Positions 50,276-60,426 of a DNA stretch of 64,000 bases are shown piece by piece. The stretch spans positions 372,001 to 436,000 of the forward strand of contig NZ_WSUT01000005.1 of NCBI RefSeq assembly GCF_009789535.1, written 5' to 3'. The position numbers and the translations under genes are program-made. How positions within the stretch are numbered: the stretch's first letter is position 1; every line of letters begins with the position of its first letter. The stretch comes from Sphingomonas carotinifaciens (GTDB taxonomy: Bacteria; Pseudomonadota; Alphaproteobacteria; Sphingomonadales; Sphingomonadaceae). The notes below the pieces were generated by a model. It searched no databases, was not told the origin of the DNA, and saw only the letters and a program-made list of their open reading frames with translations.

Positions 50276-53145
50276 GCGAGACCGACAACGACAAGCCGAA
50301 ACTCGGAATGCGCCAGCCTCTGGGGCTGAAGCGCACGGTCGAGACCGGCAAGGTGAAGCAGAGCTTCAGCCACGGCCGCTCGAACACCGTGATCGTGGAG
50401 ACCAAGCGTCGCCGCGTCCTCGGCCGTCCGGGCGAAGCTGCGCCCGAGGCACAGGCGCCCGCGCCTGAGGCCGCACCGGCGCCGGCACCTGCCCCCGCCC
50501 CGGCGCCCCAGCCGCCCCGCCCGCCGGTCAACGAGACCGCGCAGGAGCGTCAGGCACGCCTGCTGCGCGAGGCCGAGGATCAGCGCATGAACGCGCTCGA
50601 GGATGCGCGCCGCCGCGAGGACGCCGAGCGTCAGCGCGCCGCCGAGGAAGAGCGTCGCCGCGCCGAGGAACGCGCCCGTGCCGAGGCAGAGGCCAAGGCT
50701 GCGCCTGCGCCCGAGCCGGCTCCTGCGCCCGCGCCCGCGCCCGAACCGGAGGCGCCCGTCGCGGCAGAGCCGGCGGCCCCCGCCGCGCCCGAGCCGCCGA
50801 CGATCAGCGTGCAGCCGCGCATGTTCCGCCCGGTCGAGCGGCCGGTGATCCCGCCGCCCGCGCCCAAGCCGGAACCCGTCGCCGCGCCTGCCCCGGCGCC
50901 GACGCCCGCACCCGCGCCCGCTCCGAAGGCTGCGCCGACGCCCGCTCCGGCGCCTGCGCCCGCTCCGGCGCCTGCGCCCGCCCCGGCGCCGACGCCCGCC
51001 CCCGCGCCCCTGCTGGGCCGCGACCCCGCGATGCCGGCCCCGCGCCGCTTCTCGCCGGTGCAGCGTCCCGTCATTCCGCCCCGGCCCGCACCTGCCCCGG
51101 CACCGGCGCCCACGCCTGCCCAGGCCGCCGCACCGGCCGCCGGCAACACGGCGTCGTCCTCGGCACCGCGTTCGCTGCCGTCCGGTCAGGCGACCCCGCG
51201 CAACGCGCCGCCCAGCCGGCCGCAGCAGCGCGACCGCAAGGGTGACGAGCGTCGTGGCGGCAAGCTGACCGTCAACCGCGCGCTGAACGAGGACGGCAGC
51301 GCCCGCGCCCGTTCGCTCGCCGCGCTCAAGCGTGCTCGCGAAAAGGAGAAGCGTTCCTTCGGCGGCCCGCGCGAACCGCAGGTCAAGCAGGTCCGCGACG
51401 TGCAGGTGCCCGAGGCGATCACCGTTCAGGAACTCGCCAACCGCATGGCGGAAAAGGGCGCCGATCTGGTCAAGACGCTGTTCAAGATGGGCATGCCCGT
51501 CACCATGACGCAGACGATCGACCAGGACACGGCCGAGCTGCTGGTGACCGAATTCGGCCACAACATCGTGCGCGTCTCCGACTCGGACATCGATCTGGCG
51601 ATCGACACCAGCGAGGACCCGGTCGATGCGATGAAGCCGCGTCCGCCGGTGGTGACCATCATGGGTCACGTCGATCACGGCAAGACCAGCCTTCTGGACG
51701 CGCTGCGCGGCACCGATGTGGTGCGCGGCGAGGCCGGCGGCATCACGCAGCATATCGGTGCGTATCAGGTCACGCTGAAGGACAAGTCGAAGGTCACCTT
51801 CCTCGACACGCCGGGCCACGAAGCGTTCACGCAGATGCGTGCCCGCGGCGCGGACGTCACCGACATCGTGGTGCTGGTGGTCGCGGCCGATGACGGGCTG
51901 ATGCCGCAGACGATCGAGGCGATCAACCACACCAAGGCATCGGGCAAGCCGATGATCGTGGCGATCAACAAGATCGACAAGCACGACGCCAATCCCCAGC
52001 GCGTGCGCGAGCGTCTGCTCGAGCATGACGTGCAGGTCGAGGCGATGGGCGGCGAGACGCAGGACGTCGAGGTGTCGGCGCTCAAGAAGATCGGTCTCGA
52101 CGAGCTGATGGAGAAGATCCAGCTCCAGGCCGAACTGATGGAGTTGCAGGCCAACCCCGATCGTGGCGGCGAAGGTGCCGTGATCGAGGCGAAGCTGGAC
52201 AAGGGCCGCGGGCCCGTCGCGACGATCCTCGTCAATCGCGGTACGCTGAAGGTCGGCGACGTGTTCGTCGTCGGCGCTGAATCGGGCCGTGTGCGTGCGC
52301 TGGTCGATGACAAGGGCCGTCAGGTGAAGCAGGCTGGCCCTGCGATGCCGGTCGAGGTGCTGGGCCTGTCGGGCGTTCCGCAGGCGGGCGACCAGTTGCA
52401 GGTGGTCGAGAACGAGGCGCGTGCCCGCGAGGTCGCGGAATACCGCCAGGGCGTGCTGACGCAGAAGCGGACCACCGCGGCGCCGGCCAGCCTGGAATCG
52501 ATGTTCTCGGCGCTGAAGGCCAATCAGGCGCTGGAATATCCGCTGGTCGTAAAGGCGGATACGCAAGGCACCGTCGAGGCCATCGTCGCGTCGATCAACA
52601 AGATCTCGACCGACGACATCAAGGCGCGCATCCTGCACTCGGGCGTCGGCGGCATCACCGAGAGCGACGTGACGCTGGCGGCTGCCAGCGGCGCGCCGAT
52701 CATCGGCTTCAACGTCCGCGCCAACGCCAAGGCGCGCGAGATCGCCGAGCGGAACAAGGTCGCGCTCAAATATTATGACGTGATCTATGACCTGATCGAC
52801 GAGATCCGCGCCGGTATGGCCGGGCAGCTCGGTCCCGAGGCGTTCGAGACGGTGGTCGGCCGTGCGGAAATCCGCGAGGTCTTCTCGGCGGGCAAGCACG
52901 GCAAGGCGGCGGGTCTGCTCGTCACCGAAGGCGTCATCCGCAAGGCACTCAAAGCGCGCATCACCCGCAACGACGTCATCGTCTATGTGGGCGAGATCGC
53001 CAGCCTTCGCCGCTTTAAGGACGATGTCGCCGAAGTGCGCGCCGGTCTGGAATGCGGTGTGACCTTCTCCAACAACTTCATCGACATTCGTGCCGGTGAC
53101 TATCTCGAAACCTTCGAGGTCGAACTGCGCGATCGTACGCTGTAA
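50272..53145 (+). CDS. infB: Translation initiation factor IF-2
   Basis: IF-2 brings fMet-tRNA to the 30S subunit. The long N-terminal region (about residues 60-300) is low complexity, with extended Ala-Pro repeats such as PAPAPAPAPAPAP, an Arg/Glu/Ala coiled stretch, and blocks RPVERPVIPPP. It precedes the G domain with GHVDHGKTS (G1), DTPGH (G3) and NKID (G4), followed by domains II-IV. Start is GTG 50272, coupled to ylxR. 957 residues is large but within the alphaproteobacterial range. Confidence 0.97.
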   Translation: MSETDNDKPKLGMRQPLGLKRTVETGKVKQSFSHGRSNTVIVETKRRRVLGRPGEAAPEAQAPAPEAAPAPAPAPAPAPQPPRPPVNETAQERQARLLREAEDQRMNALEDARRREDAERQRAAEEERRRAEERARAEAEAKAAPAPEPAPAPAPAPEPEAPVAAEPAAPAAPEPPTISVQPRMFRPVERPVIPPPAPKPEPVAAPAPAPTPAPAPAPKAAPTPAPAPAPAPAPAPAPAPTPAPAPLLGRDPAMPAPRRFSPVQRPVIPPRPAPAPAPAPTPAQAAAPAAGNTASSSAPRSLPSGQATPRNAPPSRPQQRDRKGDERRGGKLTVNRALNEDGSARARSLAALKRAREKEKRSFGGPREPQVKQVRDVQVPEAITVQELANRMAEKGADLVKTLFKMGMPVTMTQTIDQDTAELLVTEFGHNIVRVSDSDIDLAIDTSEDPVDAMKPRPPVVTIMGHVDHGKTSLLDALRGTDVVRGEAGGITQHIGAYQVTLKDKSKVTFLDTPGHEAFTQMRARGADVTDIVVLVVAADDGLMPQTIEAINHTKASGKPMIVAINKIDKHDANPQRVRERLLEHDVQVEAMGGETQDVEVSALKKIGLDELMEKIQLQAELMELQANPDRGGEGAVIEAKLDKGRGPVATILVNRGTLKVGDVFVVGAESGRVRALVDDKGRQVKQAGPAMPVEVLGLSGVPQAGDQLQVVENEARAREVAEYRQGVLTQKRTTAAPASLESMFSALKANQALEYPLVVKADTQGTVEAIVASINKISTDDIKARILHSGVGGITESDVTLAAASGAPIIGFNVRANAKAREIAERNKVALKYYDVIYDLIDEIRAGMAGQLGPEAFETVVGRAEIREVFSAGKHGKAAGLLVTEGVIRKALKARITRNDVIVYVGEIASLRRFKDDVAEVRAGLECGVTFSNNFIDIRAGDYLETFEVELRDRTL

Positions 53146-53155
53146 CAACCGGATG

Positions 53156-53183
53156 CCTGCCTCTCCGCACGCGGAGGGGCAGG
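53156..53183 (+). other. Strong hairpin between infB and rbfA
   Basis: CCTGCCTCTCCGC (53156-53168) pairs with GCGGAGGGGCAGG (53171-53183) with one G-T wobble and a two-base loop. It fills most of the 53-base gap between infB and rbfA. There is no following T tract, so it may be an RNA processing or stability element rather than a terminator. Confidence 0.55.
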
Positions 53184-53198
53184 TAACGGACAAAAGCC

Positions 53199-53585
53199 AT
53201 GAACAAAGATCCCCAGGAAAAATCGGTCCGCACCCTGCGCGTCGGCGAACAGGTGCGCCATGTGCTGTCGGAAGTGCTCCAGCGCGGCGACGTGCATGAC
53301 GACACGCTCGCCAAGCACATGGTCAGCGTGACCGAGGTCCGCATGTCCCCCGACCTGCGCCACGCCACCGTCTTCGTGAAACCCCTGCTTGGCAAAGACG
53401 AGGAGGCCGTGTTGAAGGCGCTGCGCACCAACACCGCCTATCTGCAACGCGAGGTCGCCACCCGCGTGAAGATGAAATATGCCGCCAAGCTGAAGTTCCT
53501 GGCGGACGAAAGCTTCGACGAAGGCAGCCATATCGACGCCATCCTCCGCTCGCCCGACGTGGCGCGCGATCTGGGCGAGGATTGA
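53199..53585 (+). CDS. rbfA: Ribosome-binding factor A
   Basis: RbfA binds the 30S subunit and helps 16S rRNA maturation, especially in the cold. The 128-residue KH-like protein has [38 protein letters not shown], and [28 protein letters not shown], all standard for the family. It follows infB in the canonical order. Complete. Confidence 0.96.
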   Translation: MNKDPQEKSVRTLRVGEQVRHVLSEVLQRGDVHDDTLAKHMVSVTEVRMSPDLRHATVFVKPLLGKDEEAVLKALRTNTAYLQREVATRVKMKYAAKLKFLADESFDEGSHIDAILRSPDVARDLGED

Positions 53586-53616
53586 CGGCCCACAAGCGCG
53601 CGATCATCATACGTCC

Positions 53617-53793
53617 ATGGGCACATATGCTATCATGGACGATGACGGGATCGTCACACTCCCGCCCGAAACGCTGGCACGACTGGGCTGGCAGGCGGGT
53701 CAGCCGCTCCGCATAAGGGCCGTGGAAGAGGGCATCCTCATCGAGCCCTGTCCGCCACTTCCTGCGGACCACATACCCGTTCTTCGGGAATAG
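53617..53793 (+). CDS. AbrB/SpoVT-like DNA-binding domain protein, orphan
   Basis: ATG 53617 to TAG 53793 encodes 58 residues: MGTYAIMDDDGIVTLPPETL, then ARLGWQAGQPLRIRAVEEGILIEPC. This is a swapped-hairpin AbrB/MazE fold as in many antitoxins. It lies 31 bases after rbfA on the same strand, inside the translation cluster. No PIN-domain or MazF-like toxin is next to it, so it is an orphan antitoxin, a relic, or an independent regulator. Confidence 0.6.
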   Translation: MGTYAIMDDDGIVTLPPETLARLGWQAGQPLRIRAVEEGILIEPCPPLPADHIPVLRE

Positions 53794-53864
53794 CAGCAAC
53801 GCCGTGCATCCGATCGGTGCATCGCTGCGTCCCACGCGAGTCCGCCTAACGAGCCGGAGCAGGC

Positions 53865-53885
53865 CGCTGTCATGAGGTGACAGCG
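53865..53885. promoter_or_regulatory. 8-bp inverted repeat upstream of tdk
   Basis: CGCTGTCA (53865-53872) and TGACAGCG (53878-53885) form a perfect inverted repeat with a five-base centre, about 50 bases before the tdk start. It could be a protein-binding site or a hairpin. The gap from 53794 to 53933 holds no other visible feature. Confidence 0.45.
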
Positions 53886-53933
53886 TCAATCTGCCTCTAC
53901 GCGAACCACCCGACCTGCGGTATCGAGCGCCTG

Positions 53934-54512
53934 ATGGCCAAGCTCTATTTCTACTACGCCTCGATGAATGCGGGCAAATCGACCAACCTGCTCCAGGCCG
54001 ATTTCAACTATCGCGAACGCGGCATGCGCACGATGCTGTTCACCGCCGCGATCGATGACCGGTTCGCTTATGGCACGATCACCTCGCGCATCGGCCTGTC
54101 GCAGACCGCCACGCCCTTCCACGTCACCACCGATATCGAACGCTGCGTGCTGGATCGCCATGCCGAGGGCGCCATCGCCTGCGTGTTCGTGGACGAGGCG
54201 CAGTTCCTGACCGCGACGCAGGTCGATCAGCTCGCCCGGCTGGCGGACGTGCACAACATCCCCGTTCTCGCCTACGGGCTGCGCACCGATTTCCGGGCGG
54301 CGCTGTTCGAGGGCTCGGCGCGGCTGCTGGCGCTCGCCGATGCGCTGATCGAGATAAAGTCGGTCTGCATGTGCGGGCGCAAGGCGACGATGAACCTGCG
54401 CGTCGATGAAGACGGCCGGGCGATCGCGGAAGGCCGCCAGACTGAGATCGGCGGCAACGAACGCTATGTCGCGCTGTGCCGCCGCCATTTCTGCGAGGCG
54501 CTGGCGCCCTGA
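53934..54512 (+). CDS. tdk: Thymidine kinase
   Basis: Thymidine kinase phosphorylates thymidine for salvage. The P-loop is YYASMNAGKSTNLLQ, the Walker B-like site is VFVDEAQFLTA, and the lid follows with YGLRTDFRAALFEGSARLLALAD. A zinc-binding pair CMC and the C-terminal CRRHF are present. 192 residues is typical of the TK1-like family. The gene is between rbfA and truB, an unusual insertion in the translation cluster. Confidence 0.95.
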   Translation: MAKLYFYYASMNAGKSTNLLQADFNYRERGMRTMLFTAAIDDRFAYGTITSRIGLSQTATPFHVTTDIERCVLDRHAEGAIACVFVDEAQFLTATQVDQLARLADVHNIPVLAYGLRTDFRAALFEGSARLLALADALIEIKSVCMCGRKATMNLRVDEDGRAIAEGRQTEIGGNERYVALCRRHFCEALAP

Positions 54513-54538
54513 GCGCCGTGCCGCTAGGCCCCCGCGCC

Positions 54539-55513
54539 ATGCATGGATGGATCATTCTCGACAAGCCGCTGGAGATGGGCTCGACGCAAGGGGTGAGCGC
54601 GGTCAAGCGCGTGCTGCGCCAGGGCGGCTATGGCAAGTGGAAGGTCGGGCATGGCGGCACGCTCGATCCGCTGGCGACCGGCGTGCTGCCGATCGCGATC
54701 GGCGAGGCGACGAAACTCGCCGGCCGGCTGCTCGACAGCGACAAGGTGTACGACTTCACCATCCGCTTCGGTACCCAGACCGCGACGCTGGATACGGAGG
54801 GAGCGGTGGTCGCGACCAGCGACACCCGCCCCACCCGCGCCGCGCTGGACGCGGTGCTGCCGCGCTTCACCGGCGCGATCGAGCAGGTGCCGCCCGCTTA
54901 TTCCGCGCTGAAGGTCGATGGCCAGCGCGCCTATGACCTCGCCCGCGCCGGCGAAGAGGTGGTGCTGGCGACGCGCAACGTGACGGTGCACCGACTCCAC
55001 GCGCCGAAAACAAACGCCGGTCCGCACCATCCGTTCGCTCAGCACGAACGGATCGAGGCACAAGACAAAGGCCCTGAAACCCCGCCAGGCCAGCCGGATG
55101 AGGCATTGGAGGAGATCACCCTCACCGCCTATGTCTCCAAGGGCACCTATATCCGCAGCCTGGCGCGTGACATCGCGCTGGCCCTCGGCACCGTCGGCCA
55201 CGTCACCATGCTGCGCCGGACCAAGGCCGGGCCATTCACGCTGCAAAACGCGATTACGCTGGACAAATTGAACGAATTGGGGCAGGCGCGCACCCTTGAA
55301 CAGATACTCCTGCCGCTGAGTGCGGGGCTGGACGACATCCCGGCTCTTGCGCTCTCCCCCGACCAGGCAGGGGCGCTCCGTCAGGGGCGTGTGTTGGCCG
55401 GGATCGCCATGCAGGACGGCATGACGCTCGCAACGCTCGATCAGGTGCCCGTGGCACTGGTCGAGATCGCGAACGGCGAAGTCCGGGTCTTGCGTGGCTT
55501 CAACCTCGATTAG
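54539..55513 (+). CDS. truB: tRNA pseudouridine-55 synthase with an inserted segment
   Basis: TruB makes pseudouridine 55 in tRNA. The N-terminal block GWIILDKPLEMGSTQGVSAVK and KVGHGGTLDPLATGVLPIAIG (catalytic Asp in GGTLDPLA) are intact, as is SKGTYIRSLARDIA. Between VTVHRL and LTAYVSKGTYIR there is an extra Pro/Gln/Glu-rich stretch of about 25-30 residues (KTNAGPHHPFAQHERIEAQD...). Its DNA contains a palindrome matching the ends of the family B repeat. Loop position suggests it is tolerated. 324 residues. Confidence 0.94.
   Translation: MHGWIILDKPLEMGSTQGVSAVKRVLRQGGYGKWKVGHGGTLDPLATGVLPIAIGEATKLAGRLLDSDKVYDFTIRFGTQTATLDTEGAVVATSDTRPTRAALDAVLPRFTGAIEQVPPAYSALKVDGQRAYDLARAGEEVVLATRNVTVHRLHAPKTNAGPHHPFAQHERIEAQDKGPETPPGQPDEALEEITLTAYVSKGTYIRSLARDIALALGTVGHVTMLRRTKAGPFTLQNAITLDKLNELGQARTLEQILLPLSAGLDDIPALALSPDQAGALRQGRVLAGIAMQDGMTLATLDQVPVALVEIANGEVRVLRGFNLD
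55029..55053. repeat. Family B repeat remnant inside truB
   Basis: ATCCGTTCG (55029-55037) and CGAACGGAT (55045-55053) flank CTCAGCA. CCGTTCG and CTCAGCACGAACGG match the two ends of the large family B inverted repeat at 2026-2190. It is in frame in the extra loop of TruB. Confidence 0.6.
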
Positions 55514-55525
55514 AAAGGATCAACG

Positions 55526-55795
55526 ATGTCGATCACTGCCGAGCGCCGTCAGGAACTCATCAAGGATCATGCCCGCGCCGAAGGCGACACGGGTTCGCCC
55601 GAGGTTCAGGTCGCGATCCTGACCGAGCGGATCAAGAACCTGACCGAGCACTTCAAGGGCCATGCGAAGGACAACCATTCGCGCCGCGGCCTGCTGATGC
55701 TGGTCAACAAGCGTCGCAGCCTGCTGGACTATCTCCGCCACAAGGATGGCGAGCGGTATCTGGCCCTCATCGCGAAGCTCGGCCTTCGCAAGTAA
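55526..55795 (+). CDS. rpsO: 30S ribosomal protein S15
   Basis: S15 is a primary rRNA-binding protein of the 30S platform. The 89-residue helical protein has [22 protein letters not shown], the conserved [26 protein letters not shown], and ends [13 protein letters not shown]. It follows truB by 12 bases and precedes pnp, the usual order. A terminator follows directly. Confidence 0.97.
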   Translation: MSITAERRQELIKDHARAEGDTGSPEVQVAILTERIKNLTEHFKGHAKDNHSRRGLLMLVNKRRSLLDYLRHKDGERYLALIAKLGLRK

Positions 55796-55821
55796 AAAAT
55801 GGCGCCTTCGGGCGCCATTTT
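55796..55821 (+). terminator. Intrinsic terminator after rpsO
   Basis: AAAATGGCGCC (55796-55806) pairs with GGCGCCATTTT (55811-55821) around a TTCG loop, an 11-bp perfect stem ending in T. It separates rpsO from pnp. Read-through would continue into the 156-base pnp leader, which has further stems such as GCGGGGC/GCCCCGC near 55890. Confidence 0.85.
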
Positions 55822-55977
55822 CTTATCGCCGAAACACGTTTAGTCTAACCAGCATCCTCCGGCGCTGCGAAGTCCGGAGCACACAGGCAAGCGGGGCAAT
55901 TCGGCCCCGCACCAGAGCCACTACTGGCTCCCTCATAGGCCCCGGCCGGGATAGGCCCGCCGGAGTAAGGAAATAGC

Positions 55978-58341
<2,364 letters not shown>

Positions 58342-58386
58342 TCGGACGGGTGCGCCCGAAAGGACGCACCGCGACATCGCAAATGG

Positions 58387-58412
58387 AAAAGGCCTGGTTC
58401 GCCGGGCCTTTT
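58387..58412 (+). terminator. Intrinsic terminator after pnp
   Basis: AAAAGGCCTGG (58387-58397) pairs with CCGGGCCTTTT (58402-58412), with one G-T wobble and a TTCG loop, followed by another T. It lies 46 bases after the pnp stop and ends the transcript of the translation cluster. Confidence 0.85.
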
Positions 58413-58522
58413 TCGTATGTGCCGTACCCTGAACTCTTTCGGCGAAACTCCATCCTTTCGGGCTGAGCGACGTCGAAGCCCCTCCCCATGGACCGACACC
58501 TCACCCCCAAGCCGCCCCCAAG

Positions 58523-58588
58523 CCGTTCGTGTCGAGTAAAGATCGAGTAGCTCCGCAGGAGCGTAACGAGAGCTTGTATCGAGACAGT
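58523..58588. repeat. Diverged REP-like element (family A)
   Basis: The element begins CCGTTCGTGTCGAGTAAAGA and continues CGAGTAGCTCCGCAGGAGCG to TATCGAGACAG. The central stem has changed sequence but kept pairing (GCTCC-GCA-GGAGC), which is a sign of a conserved hairpin. A family B-like fragment (CTTTCGGGCTGAGCGACGTCGAAGCCC) lies just before it near 58455. Both are between pnp and bioF. Confidence 0.75.
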
Positions 58589-58668
58589 GCCGCACGTGGC
58601 GCCGTGTCTCCCGGTATGCGGCTGAACGGGCTCCGCATCGACCTGACGCCATCCGCACCCCGGCAAAG

Positions 58669-58697
58669 TTGATTCCGCCACCGCCCGCGATGCTATA
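58669..58697 (+). promoter_or_regulatory. Possible bioF promoter with a very short leader
   Basis: TTGATT (58669-58674) and GCTATA (58692-58697) are spaced by 17 bases just before bioF. If used, the start of transcription would lie only a few bases before ATG 58709, and the upstream stretch CGCCCCCC has no good ribosome site. A short-leader or leaderless message is possible. No biotin-repressor site was recognised. Confidence 0.35.
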
Positions 58698-58708
58698 AGG
58701 CGCCCCCC

Positions 58709-59818
58709 ATGCTCGCCTTTCATCAGCAGGACCTCGCCGCCTTGGCCGCGCGCGACCGGCTGCGCACGCTCCAGCCCCGCCTGGCGGTCGATCTCGCCTC
58801 CAACGACTATCTCGGCCTCGCCGCCAGCCCGCGGCTCGCCGCCGCCGTCACCGATGCCATCGCGCGCGGCGTTCCCGTCGGCGCGGGCGGCTCGCGCCTG
58901 CTTCACGGCAACCATCCCGAACACGAGGCGCTGGAGGCGGAGGCCGCTGCCTTTCTGGGTCCGGAATCCTGCCTGTTCTTTTCCAGCGGCTATGCCGCCA
59001 ACGTCGCGCTGCTCGCCACCCTGCCCCAGCCCGCCGACGTGATCGTCCACGACGCGCTGATCCACGCCAGCGCCCGCGAAGGACTGCGCCTCGCGCGCGC
59101 CCCCGCGATCGAGGTCCCGCACAACGATGCCGCCGCCGTCGAGGTCGCGATCCGCAACTGGCGCGCGGCCGGCAATACCGGCACGCCCTGGATCGCGGTG
59201 GAAAGCCTCTACAGCATGGACGGCGACACCGCCCCGCTCGCCGACCTGTCCGCCATCGCCGAGCGCCACGACGCCATGCTGCTGGTTGACGAGGCCCATG
59301 CCACCGGCGTCTTCGGTGCCCGCGGCCAGGGCCTTGCCACCCCCTCGCCGCGCACGATCACGCTGCACACCTGCGGCAAGGCCCTGGGATGCGAAGGCGC
59401 GCTGGTCGCCGGTCCGACGGTAATGCGCGACTTTCTGGTCAATCGCGGCCGCGGCTTCATCTTCTCCACCGCGCCCTCGCCCTTGATGGCAAGCGCGGTG
59501 CGCGAGGCGCTGCGCATCTTGCGCGACGAACCCGAACGCCGGGCCGCGCTCCACACCCGCATCGCCTCCGCCGGACGGCTCTTCGCCCCCCATGGCGCCA
59601 CGCCCACCGGCACTCCGATCATGCCGCTGATCCTGGGCGACGATGGCACCACCATGCGCACCGCCGCCGCCCTTCAGGCGCACGGCTTCGACATACGCGG
59701 CATCCGCCCGCCCACCGTCCCTGCGGGCACCGCCCGCCTGCGCCTGTCGATCACCCTCAACGTCCGCGACGAAGACCTCGCCGCCCTCGCCACCCTCCTC
59801 CCCCAGGTCCTGCCATGA
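58709..59818 (+). CDS. bioF: 8-amino-7-oxononanoate synthase
   Basis: BioF condenses pimeloyl-thioester with alanine using PLP in biotin synthesis. The protein (369 residues) belongs to the alpha-oxoamine synthase family, as hemA does, with LASNDYLGLAASP, GAGGSRLLHGNHPEHEALE, LLVDEAHATGVFG, and the Lys site HTCGKALGCEGAL. It is shorter than hemA and has the AONS-type GGSRLLHGNH block. It starts the bioF-bioD-bioA operon and its stop overlaps bioD. Confidence 0.95.
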   Translation: MLAFHQQDLAALAARDRLRTLQPRLAVDLASNDYLGLAASPRLAAAVTDAIARGVPVGAGGSRLLHGNHPEHEALEAEAAAFLGPESCLFFSSGYAANVALLATLPQPADVIVHDALIHASAREGLRLARAPAIEVPHNDAAAVEVAIRNWRAAGNTGTPWIAVESLYSMDGDTAPLADLSAIAERHDAMLLVDEAHATGVFGARGQGLATPSPRTITLHTCGKALGCEGALVAGPTVMRDFLVNRGRGFIFSTAPSPLMASAVREALRILRDEPERRAALHTRIASAGRLFAPHGATPTGTPIMPLILGDDGTTMRTAAALQAHGFDIRGIRPPTVPAGTARLRLSITLNVRDEDLAALATLLPQVLP

Positions 59819-60426
59819 AATTCATCGTCACCGGAACCGATACCGAGATCGGCAAGACCGTGTTCGCCGCCGGCCTCGCCGGCGCGCTCGGCGCGACCTA
59901 TTGGAAGCCGATCCAGGCCGGGCTGGAGGACGGGGCCGATGCCGATACCGTCGCCACGCTGGCGCCCGGCACGCGCATCCATCCGTCCGCATGGCGCCTG
60001 ACCACCCCCTGCTCCCCGCACAGCGCGGCCGAGCTTGACGGCGTCACCATCGATCCCGCCGCGCTCACACCCCCCGCCGTCGCTGGTCCCTTGGTGATCG
60101 AGGGTGCCGGCGGCGTCCTCGTCCCCGTCACCCGCCGGCATCTCTTCGCCGACCTGTTCGCCGCGTGGCAGCTCCCCGTCATCCTCGTCGCGCGCACCGG
60201 GCTCGGCACGATCAACCACAGCCTGCTCTCGATCGAAGCGCTGCGCGCGCGCCACGTGCCCATCCACGGCATCGCCTTTGTCGGCGACGCGGTCGAGGAC
60301 AGCGAGGCGACGATCGCCGACATCGCGCAGGTCGAGCGCCTCGGCCGCCTGCCCCGCCTCGCCCCGCTCACCCCGGCGATCCTCGCGCACGCCTTCGCCG
60401 CCGCTTTCCCCGGCCTCACCGCATGA
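59815..60426 (+). CDS. bioD: Dethiobiotin synthetase
   Basis: BioD closes the ureido ring using ATP and CO2. The P-loop is IVTGTDTEIGKTVFAAGLA, followed by WKPIQAGLEDGAD and the GPLVIEGAGGVLVPV block. 203 residues, slightly below the usual 220. ATG overlaps the bioF stop, and its own stop overlaps bioA (both ATGA), so the three are translated as a unit. Confidence 0.95.
   Translation: MKFIVTGTDTEIGKTVFAAGLAGALGATYWKPIQAGLEDGADADTVATLAPGTRIHPSAWRLTTPCSPHSAAELDGVTIDPAALTPPAVAGPLVIEGAGGVLVPVTRRHLFADLFAAWQLPVILVARTGLGTINHSLLSIEALRARHVPIHGIAFVGDAVEDSEATIADIAQVERLGRLPRLAPLTPAILAHAFAAAFPGLTA

Noticed and set aside
49942..53193. Minus-strand open frame of over 1,000 codons opposite infB
   Set aside because: Antisense to infB and caused by its codon bias; the Arg/Gly/His-rich translation has no recognisable domain.
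55822..55977. Possible tRNA or small RNA gene in the pnp leader
   Set aside because: Stems are present, but no cloverleaf, no T-loop GTTCGA pattern and no CCA end; it reads better as the pnp leader.
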